DNA of 64,000 nt from Acidimicrobiia bacterium (GCA_016871335.1 VFZF01000005.1:62001-126000); one strand, 5' to 3'; shown: positions 28,752-37,271, counted from the first letter of the stretch. A program made the numbers and translations. The notes: a model not told the origin generated them from the letters alone.

Positions 28752-28909
28752 GTTCTCACGGCGCCGATCGTGATGCCAGCCGTGGGTACACGAAATTGTG
28801 GCGCCCTTTGCGACGATTCGGCAGATTCCTGCCTTGCCCGCGCCGGTGACGTCACACCAAGATGGCCCTCGCAGCGCCCGATGCCTCGGTGCGCCATGGA
28901 GGACACACC

Positions 28910-29350
28910 ATGAATGTGAGATCAACCGTTCGTCTCGCCGTTGTCGTCGGGTTCGCGATCGCATCCGGGGGCACGTGGGCGGCGCCGATGCGCGCCGAGG
29001 CAGGCCTGGAGTCTGGCGCGCACCAGGACGCCAGCCCATTCGAGGGCCACTGGAAGATTTAGAAATGGTCGCCGGGAGGGGGGAAAGGCACTTACAAAGG
29101 CACAGCAGACTTCGTCGTGAAGGGCAAGACGCTGTCCGGCACAGTGCAGAACTCGAGAGACACGGCCAAGCTCACCAATACCAAGCTCGATGGCACGTTC
29201 ATCTCGTTTATCACGTACTGCTGCAAGTCCAGTAACACGAACTCCAGGCACCGGTGGAAGGGCAATATCGCGGCCGATGGCAAGTCGATCAGGTTCAACT
29301 GGAGAACCGAAGAAAAAACAATGGACGAAGAGCTCATCATGGTCCGGTAG
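28910..29350 (+). pseudogene. Secreted small protein interrupted by an in-frame amber codon
   Basis: From ATG at 28910 the frame encodes a signal peptide (VRLAVVVGFAIASGGTWAA) and about 50 residues ending FEGHWKI, then TAG at 29060-29062. The same frame goes on without other stops to 29350: KWSPGGGKGTYKGTADF, VKGKTLSGTVQNSRDTAKL, FISFITYCCKSS, IAADGKSIRFNWRTEEKT. The two halves read as one beta-rich secreted protein of about 146 residues, so TAG probably replaced CAG or another sense codon by point mutation. Readthrough or sequencing error are alternatives. No family recognised. Confidence 0.7.
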
Positions 29351-29367
29351 AGCACGTAACACGGCGC

Positions 29368-29392
29368 GGCCCCCGAGGGTTTTTCGGGGGCC
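29368..29392 (+). terminator. Possible terminator hairpin
   Basis: GGCCCCCGA / TCGGGGGCC perfect 9-bp stem with a GGGTTTT loop. The tract after it is TC-rich rather than pure T, so this may be a weak terminator. The rest of the 270-bp spacer to 29622 holds a TAATAT (29543-29548) that may serve the porin module, and otherwise nothing I can identify. Confidence 0.5.
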
Positions 29393-29622
29393 TGCGCCTC
29401 TTCTTGTCCTGCCCAGCCTCCGGTGGGGATTTCTCCCCAGCGCAGGAGCTTTCCCCCCTCTCCCCCGCCACTCTCGCCAGTCCGATCCGTTTCAACGCAG
29501 ACCTGGCCCTCCCCGCGTTTCGCACGGTTTGTGACCTTGTTGTAATATCACACCGGTGAGGCCGCGTGTGCCGGTCGGCATGTCGCAGCAACAACGTGGA
29601 AACACAGAGGACGGGTGCAGTC

Positions 29623-31209
29623 ATGAGAGCAGTTCAAGCGTTACTGATCACGGCGCTGATGCTGGCCGTTGCTGCGGAGGCGCAGGCCCAGGCACGCGTG
29701 GTGTCGGGGACCGTGGTATCAAGCGTTGACGGTCAGGCCATTGACGGGGCGGTCGTGCGCCTCCAAGGCGCGGTCACCGGGACCCGAACCGATGCGTCCG
29801 GCGCATTCAGGCTGGACGTACCGGCACAGTCGACCGACATGCTGGTCATCAGCCATCCGGCATACGACGTCCTGGACGTCGACATCCGCGGGCGCACGAC
29901 CGTGCAGGTCACGCTGCAGTCGAACGTCCGCTTCAACCAGTACGGCGTCGCGGTGCCCCGCAAGCCGCTGGAGGCGGAAGCGCGCGACGGCCTGCTGGTG
30001 TTTGAGAGCAAGGACGGCGACTACAAGATCTGGCTCGACCTGCGTGTCCAGATGGACGGTGTGGTGTTCTTCGGAGACACACTCAACCCCATCGGCAACG
30101 GTGTCGAGATGCGCCGCGCCAGGGTCGGATTCAAGAGTGAGTTCGCCAGGAAGTGGTACGCCGAACTCGACATGGACTTTGCGGACTCCCGCGCCGATCT
30201 CAAAGACGCGTTCCTGCAGTACTCCCCCGTGGAGGGTCTGGCGCTCAAGGCCGGCAACTTCAAGGAAATCTTCTCCATGGAGACCAACACGACCAGCCGG
30301 TATCTGCCGTTCATGGAGCGGCCGATGGTGACGCGCGCCATGACGCCGTCCCGCCACGCGGGATTCCAGGTCGTGTACCACAAGTCGGCCTTCTTCACGG
30401 CCGGCGGTCTGCACTTTCAGGATGTCGGCGGCTGGGAGGAAGTCCAGCTGCGCAAGGACAACAACAGTGCGATCGGCGCCGATGAAGGGTACTCCCTGAC
30501 GGGCAAGGTGGCGCTGATGCCGTTCTACCGGGACAAGGAGAAGGGGCTTCACCTGGGCGCCGCCGCCTCCTATCGCACGCCCAAGACGGACGACCGGCCC
30601 GGTGCGGTGCGGCTTGATACCCGGGGCATCTCCAACATCAACCGGAAGAAGTACCTCGACACCGATCGCATGCTGGACGTCGACAACACCCGGCTCACGG
30701 GCCTCGAAGCGGCGGCGTACTACCGGGGCTTCCGCGTCCAGAGTGAGTTCAACACGGCGCGTGTGACGTATCTCGATGCGGCGAAGGGGCGCGAGAACTT
30801 CCGCGGCTTCTACGTGTTCAGCACCGTGATGCTCTTCGGCGGCCGCCATCAGTACAACCCGGCCGATGGCGAGTTCACCCAGCCGAGACTCGGCCGGTCC
30901 TGGGGCGACGTCGAACTTGGACTGCGCTACGAATACCTCGACCTGAACAGCCGCGAGGACGGCATCATGGGTGGCGAGGGCGAAGGCGTGACCGTCGGTC
31001 TCAACGCCTACATGAACAACAACGTGAAGCTGAGCCTCAACTACGGCCTGGTGAATCATGACCGCTGGGCCAATGGCCGCGGACGCCTGGCCACGGGCCT
31101 CGACGCGGCGGGACTGCCGACCGCCAACCCGAAGCTGATGGTGACGCCCAAGGGCAAGGCCGGCGAAGACTTCAGCTCACTGTCATTCCGGGTGCAGGTC
31201 TCGTTCTGA
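29623..31209 (+). CDS. OprO/OprP-type phosphate-selective porin with N-terminal carboxypeptidase-regulatory-like domain
   Basis: 528 residues from ATG at 29623: signal peptide (ALLITALMLAVAAEAQAQA), a CarboxypepD_reg-like beta-sandwich (about 25-110: VVSGTVVSSVDGQAIDGAVV), then a porin barrel. Barrel landmarks: IWLDLRVQMDGVVFFGDT, VEMRRARVGFKSEFARKWYA, LDMDFADSRADLKDAFLQYS, LKAGNFKEIFSMETNTTSRY, VELGLRYEYLDLNSRED, and a terminal aromatic SFRVQVSF. These match the phosphate-selective porin O/P family. OprP moves phosphate and OprO pyro/polyphosphate across the outer membrane in Pseudomonas. It starts a run ending with a PiT transporter, supporting a phosphate role. Confidence 0.87.
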   Translation: MRAVQALLITALMLAVAAEAQAQARVVSGTVVSSVDGQAIDGAVVRLQGAVTGTRTDASGAFRLDVPAQSTDMLVISHPAYDVLDVDIRGRTTVQVTLQSNVRFNQYGVAVPRKPLEAEARDGLLVFESKDGDYKIWLDLRVQMDGVVFFGDTLNPIGNGVEMRRARVGFKSEFARKWYAELDMDFADSRADLKDAFLQYSPVEGLALKAGNFKEIFSMETNTTSRYLPFMERPMVTRAMTPSRHAGFQVVYHKSAFFTAGGLHFQDVGGWEEVQLRKDNNSAIGADEGYSLTGKVALMPFYRDKEKGLHLGAAASYRTPKTDDRPGAVRLDTRGISNINRKKYLDTDRMLDVDNTRLTGLEAAAYYRGFRVQSEFNTARVTYLDAAKGRENFRGFYVFSTVMLFGGRHQYNPADGEFTQPRLGRSWGDVELGLRYEYLDLNSREDGIMGGEGEGVTVGLNAYMNNNVKLSLNYGLVNHDRWANGRGRLATGLDAAGLPTANPKLMVTPKGKAGEDFSSLSFRVQVSF

Positions 31210-31243
31210 CACCCCATGCTTTTACGGACGCGGAGACACGATC

Positions 31244-31870
31244 ATGAGACACACACTACGCACGGCTATCGTCGGTGCCACCCTGCTCGCCCTGTCGGGC
31301 TGCGTGGCTGACGTGACAGCCCCCCCGATTCCACCCAAGGTTTCGGAGATCATCCATTACTGGCACTTCAACAACCTGCCCGCTGGCACGCTGACCACCG
31401 TGCAGGCGGACTTCACACGCCTCTCGGGCACCATCACGTATCCCGGCACCGGCGCCGGGTACATGGACAACGTGGACCCGGGAGCGAGCGTCAACCTGCA
31501 GATGGGACAACCAGCAGGGCTGGGCCTGCGTCCGCGCAATCCCGCCAACACGCGGGAACTGCTCATCGTGACACCGTCGACCGGATTCACCAAGATCGTC
31601 GTCAGCTTCGCGGTGATGCGGTCGTCGAGCGGTGCGCCGCAGGAGATCTTCGAGTATTCGACCAACGGCGGCACGACGTGGACCCAGGTGGGGAATGCCT
31701 ATGACATCCCGCTGGACTTCGAACGCCGCACGTTCGATCTGTCGACGATCGACGCGCTGAACAACAACGCGAACCTGCGCTTTCGGATCCGCTTCGTGGG
31801 CGCCGGCGCCGATGGTTCGTCGGGGAACAACCGGTTCGACAATATCGTGATCGAGGGCATCCCCCTGTAG
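31244..31870 (+). CDS. Lipoprotein with beta-sandwich domain, unknown function
   Basis: 208 residues with a lipoprotein signal (ATLLALSGC, Cys lipobox at about residue 21). The rest is a beta-rich domain beginning EIIHYWHFNNLPAGTLTTV, then FEYSTNGGTTWTQVGNAYDI and a closing NNRFDNIVIEG. Similar domains, with a YWxFN opening and an NNRxDNIxIxG ending, occur in extracellular nucleases and phosphatases as accessory modules. It sits 34 bp after the porin and before two triphosphate-tunnel-fold genes, so it may be a surface partner of the porin. Function unknown. Confidence 0.8.
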   Translation: MRHTLRTAIVGATLLALSGCVADVTAPPIPPKVSEIIHYWHFNNLPAGTLTTVQADFTRLSGTITYPGTGAGYMDNVDPGASVNLQMGQPAGLGLRPRNPANTRELLIVTPSTGFTKIVVSFAVMRSSSGAPQEIFEYSTNGGTTWTQVGNAYDIPLDFERRTFDLSTIDALNNNANLRFRIRFVGAGADGSSGNNRFDNIVIEGIPL

Positions 31871-31879
31871 CGTGACGAG

Positions 31880-31913
31880 CCGGTCCCCGGGATGCCGAAT
31901 CCCCGGGGACCGG
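31880..31913 (+). promoter_or_regulatory. Strong hairpin between lipoprotein and TTM-like genes
   Basis: CCGGTCCCCGGGAT / ATCCCCGGGGACCGG, a 14-bp stem with one bulged G and a GCCGA loop, lying 9 bp after the lipoprotein stop. No T tract follows, so it is not a simple terminator. It could protect the 3' end of the porin-lipoprotein message or lower readthrough, making a step in expression. Confidence 0.6.
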
Positions 31914-31942
31914 CCCGGGCAAAGAAGGAGAAGGTGACAACA

Positions 31943-32587
31943 GTGGAGAAAGGCGATCTGCAGATAGGCGTGGCCTCAAAGCCCCGATTCGAGTTCCGGT
32001 CGTTCGGCCAGAACTTCGACACCATTCACCACCGGATGGCGCGGTTCTCCGTGCCGGTGCCCGAAAAGGTCTGGGAACGCCGGTCGGACGAGATCTACAT
32101 CGTGTCGCGCACCAACGACGTGAACAACACCAAGATTCGCGACGGCAAGATGGACATCAAGACGCTGGTGCAGACCGTCGACGGCCTTGAGCAATGGGCG
32201 CCGCTGATGAAGGGCGAGTTCCCTCTGCCGGCCGGCGTCCTGCGCGATGAGGTCTATCCGGCGTTCCGGGTGACGGTGCCGGACCTGCCGGGTGCCGACT
32301 GCGACTACGCGTCCTTCCTGGCCGGGATTCGCGCGCATCGTGATCTCGCGGCGGTGCGGGTGCACAAGCAGCGGTTCGGCTACATGGTGCACAACACCAT
32401 CTGCGAGTACGCCGTGGTGCTCATCAATGGTGCGCGCGTCGTGACGGTCGCCACCGAGTCCACCGACATCGCGGATCTCCAGCGGACGATCGCCGACACC
32501 GGCATGGCCGGCCTCGAAAACATCAACTACCTGCAGGCAGTCAAGCGGGTGATCGGGATGCACCAGGCCCCACTGGCCAACGAGTAA
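31943..32587 (+). CDS. Triphosphate-tunnel (CYTH/VTC-like) fold protein, atypical
   Basis: 214 residues from GTG at 31943, placed 5 nt after AAGGTGA; GTG at 31934 or ATG at 31892 are alternatives, but the latter begins inside the hairpin. The pattern suggests the TTM fold: an opening FEFRSFGQNF strand, RRSDEIYIVSRTN, the basic pair NTKIRDGKMDIKTL, LEQWAPLMKGEFPL, and a late acidic strand CEYAVVLINGARVVTVATES with a NINYLQAVKRVIG ending. These resemble the strands and closing helix of CYTH/VTC-type domains, but the EXEXK opening is missing, so binding of phosphate chains rather than hydrolysis is plausible. Family assignment is inference. Confidence 0.6.
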   Translation: MEKGDLQIGVASKPRFEFRSFGQNFDTIHHRMARFSVPVPEKVWERRSDEIYIVSRTNDVNNTKIRDGKMDIKTLVQTVDGLEQWAPLMKGEFPLPAGVLRDEVYPAFRVTVPDLPGADCDYASFLAGIRAHRDLAAVRVHKQRFGYMVHNTICEYAVVLINGARVVTVATESTDIADLQRTIADTGMAGLENINYLQAVKRVIGMHQAPLANE

Positions 32588-32603
32588 CACGAGGAGGACG
32601 ACG

Positions 32604-33095
32604 ATGGCGCAGGAGGTGGAACGGAAGTTTCTGGTGCGCGGCGCGTTTGCGGATCAGGTCACGCGCAGCACGCGAATCGTACAGGGCTACCTGTCCTCCG
32701 TCCCCGAACGGACCGTGCGGGTCCGCATCAAGGGGGATCAGGGGTACCTGACGATCAAGGGGATCGGCAGCGCGTCAGGCGCCAGCCGCTTCGAATGGGA
32801 GCAGGAGATTTCCGTCAGTGAGGCGGAACACCTGCTGGCGATCTGTGAACCGGGTGTCATCGACAAAGTGCGGCATCTGGTTCCGGCAGGCCCGCACACG
32901 TTCGAGGTGGACGAGTTCCATGGTGCCAATGCCGGCCTGATCGTGGCGGAGGTCGAACTGACCGGGGAGGATGACGCCTTCATCAGGCCGGAGTGGCTTG
33001 GTGAGGAGGTCACGGGCGATCCGCGGTACTACAACTCGATGCTGATGAAGCAGCCTTACACGACGTGGTCCGACCCCACCGGAGACGCCGGATGA
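32604..33095 (+). CDS. CYTH-domain inorganic triphosphatase-like protein
   Basis: 163 residues with the textbook CYTH opening AQEVERKFLV (EXEXK), then RIVQGYLSS, TVRVRIKGDQGYLTIKG, FEWEQEISVSEAEHLL, VIDKVRHLV and LIVAEVELTGEDDAF. CYTH enzymes such as E. coli YgiF and Nitrosomonas NeuTTM hydrolyse tripolyphosphate in a metal-lined tunnel. A GAGGAGG ribosome site precedes the ATG and the stop overlaps the next gene (ATGA), so it is coupled to the SLC13 permease. This places a (poly)phosphate-acting enzyme inside a transport operon. Confidence 0.92.
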   Translation: MAQEVERKFLVRGAFADQVTRSTRIVQGYLSSVPERTVRVRIKGDQGYLTIKGIGSASGASRFEWEQEISVSEAEHLLAICEPGVIDKVRHLVPAGPHTFEVDEFHGANAGLIVAEVELTGEDDAFIRPEWLGEEVTGDPRYYNSMLMKQPYTTWSDPTGDAG

Positions 33096-34684
33096 CCCGC
33101 GACCCGCTCGACATGCACCTCTACCGGATCGAGCAACTGCCGGCCCGGAAGAAGGGCGACGTCGAACGGCGTCTGGCCCAGGCGGGTGTCCCTCTGGCGG
33201 TGCTGGCCTTCCTTCTGTTTGCCTTTGTCGTCGAGCTGCCGTTCCTGCAGCAGGTCAATCCTGATGGGCTGGTTTCGAGTGCCGCCAAGGCGGAGTTTTC
33301 CGCGAAGGGCAGCGAGCAGTTCAGCCGGAACAACGGCTACATGCTGGCGATCTTTCTCGCGTCGATCATCCTGTGGATGACCGCGGCGCTGCCGAACTAC
33401 CTGACGAGTCTGATGTTGATCAGTGCCCTGGTGCTCACGGGTGTCCTGACCGAACAACGGGCCTACGCGCAGCTTGGGCACCCGGTGATGTGGCTCAACA
33501 TCATGTCGTTCGTGCTGGCAAGCATGCTTGTGGCGACCGGCCTCGCGAAACGTGCCGCCTTGTGGCTCATTCTGCGCTTCGGCCACACCGCATCCTCCGT
33601 CTTCGTCGTCTTCATTGTCCTCAACATCGCCCTCTCGGCATTTGTCTCGGCCACGACGGCGAAGGCCGCGATTCTGCTGCCGTTGTTCATGGTCATTGCC
33701 GCCATCTACAGCGCCCGGCCGGGAGAGGGCAAGACCAACTTCGGTCGCAGCATCGTGCTGCAGAACCTGCTGTGCATCAACCTGGGCGCCGGAGCGTTCC
33801 TCACCGGATCGGGGGCCAACCTCCTCGCCGCGGCGCTGATCGCGGGTGCCGTCGGCACGCCGATCTTCTTCGGGGACTGGATGCTGGCCATGTTCCCGAT
33901 CATGGTCGGCCTGATGTTCGTCACCTACCTGCTGGCCATGAAGGTCTTTTTTCCGCTGGCGCCTGAAGAGCGGCTGCCGCAGATTGCCGGCGGGATGGAG
34001 CGTCTGCGGACGGAATACGACGCACTGGGTCCCATGACGGGACGGGAACGCCGCGCGGTGGTCCTGTTCCTCGTGATCCTCGGCCTCTGGGCCACCGATC
34101 AGTTGCACGGCGTGAGTCCCACCGCCGTCGCCTTTCTCGGCGGCATTGTCGCCCTGCTGCCGCGGATTGGCATCGTCGAGTGGAACGATGTCGACATTCC
34201 GTGGCACCTGATGCTGTTCTCCGCCGGGGCGTATGCCCTGGGTGCCGGCCTGGATGCCACGGACCTGCCGTCCATTGCCGTCAACGCGTTTTTTGACCAT
34301 CTGGGCATCAGCCAGCAGACGCCGTTCTGGCTGCTGTACCTGCTGCTGACCGGCGTCATGCTGTTCAGCGCCCTGCTCTTCCAGTCCAAGACCATGCGCG
34401 CGATGATCTTCATTCCCATCGCGATCGGCGTGGCCGGCCGGTTCGACTACAGCGTGCTCAGCCTGGCACTGCCGGTCGCGTTCATGATCGAACATGTGTA
34501 CGTCCTGCCCTTCAACAGCAAGCCCGCCGCGCTGCTGTACGAGACCGACCGCTACACCATGTCCGACGCGTTCCGCCTGGGATTCACCGTGATGGTCATC
34601 GCGTGGATCCTCAACATCGTGGCCGGGGAAACCTGGTTCCGGTACCTCGGCATCACCCCGGATGGGGTCTTCGGGACCTTCTGA
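33092..34684 (+). CDS. SLC13/DASS-family anion permease
   Basis: 530 residues with about 12 membrane segments. It shows the two inverted halves of the DASS family: SATTAKAAILLPLF with TGSGANLLAAALIAG in the first, QSKTMRAMIFIPI with VLPFNSKPAALLYET in the second. The usual substrate motifs are SNT, and here they read SAT and SKT, so the substrate may not be a dicarboxylate. Members of this superfamily include the yeast low-affinity phosphate carriers Pho87/Pho90/Pho91. Start ATG at 33092 overlaps the CYTH gene. Context suggests phosphate or sulfate; this is inference. Confidence 0.85.
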   Translation: MTRDPLDMHLYRIEQLPARKKGDVERRLAQAGVPLAVLAFLLFAFVVELPFLQQVNPDGLVSSAAKAEFSAKGSEQFSRNNGYMLAIFLASIILWMTAALPNYLTSLMLISALVLTGVLTEQRAYAQLGHPVMWLNIMSFVLASMLVATGLAKRAALWLILRFGHTASSVFVVFIVLNIALSAFVSATTAKAAILLPLFMVIAAIYSARPGEGKTNFGRSIVLQNLLCINLGAGAFLTGSGANLLAAALIAGAVGTPIFFGDWMLAMFPIMVGLMFVTYLLAMKVFFPLAPEERLPQIAGGMERLRTEYDALGPMTGRERRAVVLFLVILGLWATDQLHGVSPTAVAFLGGIVALLPRIGIVEWNDVDIPWHLMLFSAGAYALGAGLDATDLPSIAVNAFFDHLGISQQTPFWLLYLLLTGVMLFSALLFQSKTMRAMIFIPIAIGVAGRFDYSVLSLALPVAFMIEHVYVLPFNSKPAALLYETDRYTMSDAFRLGFTVMVIAWILNIVAGETWFRYLGITPDGVFGTF

Positions 34685-34685
34685 C

Positions 34686-35330
34686 ATGACGCTGCTGTTT
34701 CGCCAGAGCCGTGAGCTTGAAGCCCAGATTGATGAATATCTCGACCTGATCATCCAGGGGGGATTGTTGTTTCGTCAGGGGGTGAAGTGCTTCCTGGAAC
34801 ATCGACTGGACGAGTTCGAAGTGCGGCTGACTGAGCTCCGCGCCATCGAACAGCGCGCCGATCATCTGCGCCGCACCATTGAGAGCACGCTGTACATCCA
34901 CACGCTCATTCCCGATGCGCGCGGGGACGTGCTTGGTTTGCTCGAGAGCGCGGACGAGGTGCTGAACATGATCACCGTGACCCTGAAGCGGTTCTCGGTG
35001 GAGAATCCGGAACTGCTGGACGACCTCAATCCGCTGTTCCAGGACCTGGCGGCCAGCGCCATCGCGACGGTCGAATCGATGGTGGCCGGCACCCGTGCCT
35101 ATTTCCGGGATCTCGCCGCCGTCAGGGACCACGTCAGCCGGGCGCAGGGCTACCGCGAGGAGACCAATCGCCTGGCCGAGACCTACACACGCGAAGTCTT
35201 CCGGCGTAACCTGCGGCTCAGCCACAAGAATCAGCTGCGTTATTTCGTCTCACACACCGAACAGGTGGCGGAGGATGCGGAGGATGTCTGCGATCGCCTC
35301 GCCATAGCCGCCATCAAGCGCGACGCCTGA
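34686..35330 (+). CDS. DUF47 / PhoU-like PiT accessory protein
   Basis: 214 residues, nearly all helical with heptad-like spacing (LTELRAIEQRADHLRRTIES, LLESADEVLNMITVTLKRFS, SHTEQVAEDAEDVCDRLAIA). The acidic repeats E/DxxxD resemble the metal-binding motifs of PhoU and the DUF47 family, whose genes are commonly next to pit genes and tune PiT activity. One base separates it from the SLC13 stop and 13 bp from the PiT gene. Confidence 0.88.
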   Translation: MTLLFRQSRELEAQIDEYLDLIIQGGLLFRQGVKCFLEHRLDEFEVRLTELRAIEQRADHLRRTIESTLYIHTLIPDARGDVLGLLESADEVLNMITVTLKRFSVENPELLDDLNPLFQDLAASAIATVESMVAGTRAYFRDLAAVRDHVSRAQGYREETNRLAETYTREVFRRNLRLSHKNQLRYFVSHTEQVAEDAEDVCDRLAIAAIKRDA

Positions 35331-35343
35331 TCGACGAGGCGTC

Positions 35344-36390
35344 ATGATCTGGTTCTTCCTCGGCAGCGGGCTCTTCCTCGGGTGGTCACTCGGAGCCAAC
35401 GATGCGGCCAACGTCTTTGGCACTGCCGTGGGCACCCGGATGGTGCGCTTCCGGGTGGCGGCGGCTGTGGCCAGTCTCTGTGTGCTGGCCGGCGCAGTCG
35501 CCAGCGGCGCCGGAACGACCGAGACGCTTGGCGCACTGGGATCCGTCAGTGCGATGGGGGGCGCATTCACCGTCGCGCTCATGGCCGGCGTCAGCGTCAC
35601 CTTCATGAATCGCACCGGGATCCCCGTGTCGACCTCGCAGGCGGTTGTTGGCGCCATCATCGGGTGGAACCTGTTCGCCGGGGCTCCCACCGACCCGGGA
35701 GTCCTGGTGAAGATTGTGACAGCCTGGGCGGCCTCGCCGGTCATCGCCGCCATTGTGGCGATCGGACTCTATGGACTGGTCCGTCTATGGCTCCGTCACA
35801 CCCGGGTCCATCTGCTCGGGCGGGATGCGTTGACACGGGCCGGCCTGATTCTCGTCGGCGCGTTCGGCGCCTACAGTCTCGGTGCGAACAACATCGGCAA
35901 CGTCATGGGCGTGTTCGTCCCGGTCGTGCCGTTCGAAACGCTGCATCTCGCAGGCCTGAACGTGACTGGCGCCCAGCAGTTGTTCGCGCTCGGCGGGCTG
36001 GCCATCGCGCTCGGCATCTGGACCGACTCCTACCGCGTCATGACGACGGTGGGAGAACAGCTGTACAAGCTGACGCCGATCCTCGCGTTTATCGTGGTCC
36101 TCGCGCACTCGATCACGTTGTTCCTGTTTGCGTCGACCGGACTCCAGGGGGTGTTGCGCAGCGTCGGACTCCCGCCGCTCCCGCTGGTCCCGGTGTCGAG
36201 CTCACAGGCGATTATCGGGGCCATCCTCGGCGTGGCGCTCGTCAAGGGAGCCGGGGCGGGTGTGCGTCTTGGTGTGCTGGGCCGCATCGCGGCCGGATGG
36301 CTGGCGACGCCGGTGCTGGCCGGCGTCCTGTGCTTCGTGGCGCTGTTCGTGATGCAGAACGTGTTTCAGGTCGAGGTCGTCGCGCGCTGA
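35344..36390 (+). CDS. pit: PiT-family inorganic phosphate transporter
   Basis: 348 residues, about ten membrane segments. The PiT signature occurs in both halves: LGANDAANVFGTAVGTR near the N-terminus and LGANNIGNVMGVF in the middle. Second-half VSSSQAIIGAILGVALVKG mirrors first-half VSTSQAVVGAIIGW. PiT carriers import metal-phosphate with protons (or Na+) across the inner membrane. It follows its DUF47 partner and ends the module begun by the OprO/P-type porin. Related pairs can also act on arsenate or sulfate, but phosphate is the default reading. Confidence 0.93.
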   Translation: MIWFFLGSGLFLGWSLGANDAANVFGTAVGTRMVRFRVAAAVASLCVLAGAVASGAGTTETLGALGSVSAMGGAFTVALMAGVSVTFMNRTGIPVSTSQAVVGAIIGWNLFAGAPTDPGVLVKIVTAWAASPVIAAIVAIGLYGLVRLWLRHTRVHLLGRDALTRAGLILVGAFGAYSLGANNIGNVMGVFVPVVPFETLHLAGLNVTGAQQLFALGGLAIALGIWTDSYRVMTTVGEQLYKLTPILAFIVVLAHSITLFLFASTGLQGVLRSVGLPPLPLVPVSSSQAIIGAILGVALVKGAGAGVRLGVLGRIAAGWLATPVLAGVLCFVALFVMQNVFQVEVVAR

Positions 36391-36420
36391 TCCATCGGGT
36401 TGGCCACGGCCTGCCGTGAC

Positions 36421-37263
36421 TCAGCGGCCCCGGTTCAAGAGCCGGTTCTTCACGACATGCCACACCGCGGGGCCGGGAGGCCCTTCGACGATCTCCCCCA
36501 GAAAAAACGTCACGTCATCGTGCCCAAGCGCGTCGGCGTCGGCGTGTCTGTGCAGAGCCGCCAGGAGGCGGTCGGCCACTTCCTGGCAGGTACCGCCGCC
36601 GGCCTCAAGCAGGCGGTCGATGCCGTGTCGATCAAACTGATTGTCGTCGGGGGACGTGGTCTCGAGCACGCCGTCGGTGATGAGCAGGAGGCGATCACCC
36701 GGGCTCACACGGAACCGGTGCCGCGTGAAGGCGGGTGTAAAACCCAGCCCAATCGGAATGTCGAGAAACACCGGGCCGGTCGTCGGTGGCGTGGCCTCTG
36801 ACTGGAGCATTGTCCACCGCGAGGTCTCGGCGCGATACAACCAGCCCACGGGATGCCCCGCGTAACACACCGTGAGACGACGCCGTGGCGGGTAGTAGGT
36901 GGTCAGCACGACGGTGGTCATCGCCTGCACGCTCCCGGCGTTCAGGCGTGCGTTGAACCGCGACAACACCTTGCGCTCGTCGATCACGTCCACGCTGCGC
37001 CGCAGGTGATCATGAATGCCCCGCCCGATCGCCGATACCGCTTCGCCGTGACCCGCCACATCCGCCAGACAGACACGCGACATCAACCCGGAGCCACACT
37101 TGGACAGGTAGTGGATATCCCCACCGTGCGCTCCCTCACAGGGGCGTGAATACAACACCCCACGGAGACCTGGCAGTTCCACGAGTTGATGCGTGAAGCC
37201 ATTCCCCCCGCGCACTTCCCCGCAGGTGAACCCTTCGCCGGTCTGCTGCGCGCGTTCGGCCAT
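36421..37263 (-). CDS. SpoIIE-type (PP2C-like) serine/threonine phosphatase
   Basis: 280 residues. The SpoIIE-PP2C metal-binding pattern is visible: SRVCLADVAGHGEAVS (first Asp), LTVCYAGHPVGWLYR, RLLLITDGVLETTS (second Asp) and GHDDVTFFLGEI (third). No sensor or receiver domain is attached, so it is a stand-alone phosphatase, probably acting in a partner-switching pathway on an anti-sigma antagonist. No such partner is in the window. It is divergent from the small membrane protein at 37315; a minus-strand TATCCT (37272-37277) ends 8 nt before its ATG. Confidence 0.88.
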   Translation of the reverse strand: MAERAQQTGEGFTCGEVRGGNGFTHQLVELPGLRGVLYSRPCEGAHGGDIHYLSKCGSGLMSRVCLADVAGHGEAVSAIGRGIHDHLRRSVDVIDERKVLSRFNARLNAGSVQAMTTVVLTTYYPPRRRLTVCYAGHPVGWLYRAETSRWTMLQSEATPPTTGPVFLDIPIGLGFTPAFTRHRFRVSPGDRLLLITDGVLETTSPDDNQFDRHGIDRLLEAGGGTCQEVADRLLAALHRHADADALGHDDVTFFLGEIVEGPPGPAVWHVVKNRLLNRGR

Positions 37264-37271
37264 GTCACTTC

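Noticed and set aside
33056-34753. 565-codon minus-strand frame over the SLC13 gene
   Set aside because: Low-complexity Gln/His/Arg-rich shadow; the plus strand codes a clear membrane transporter.
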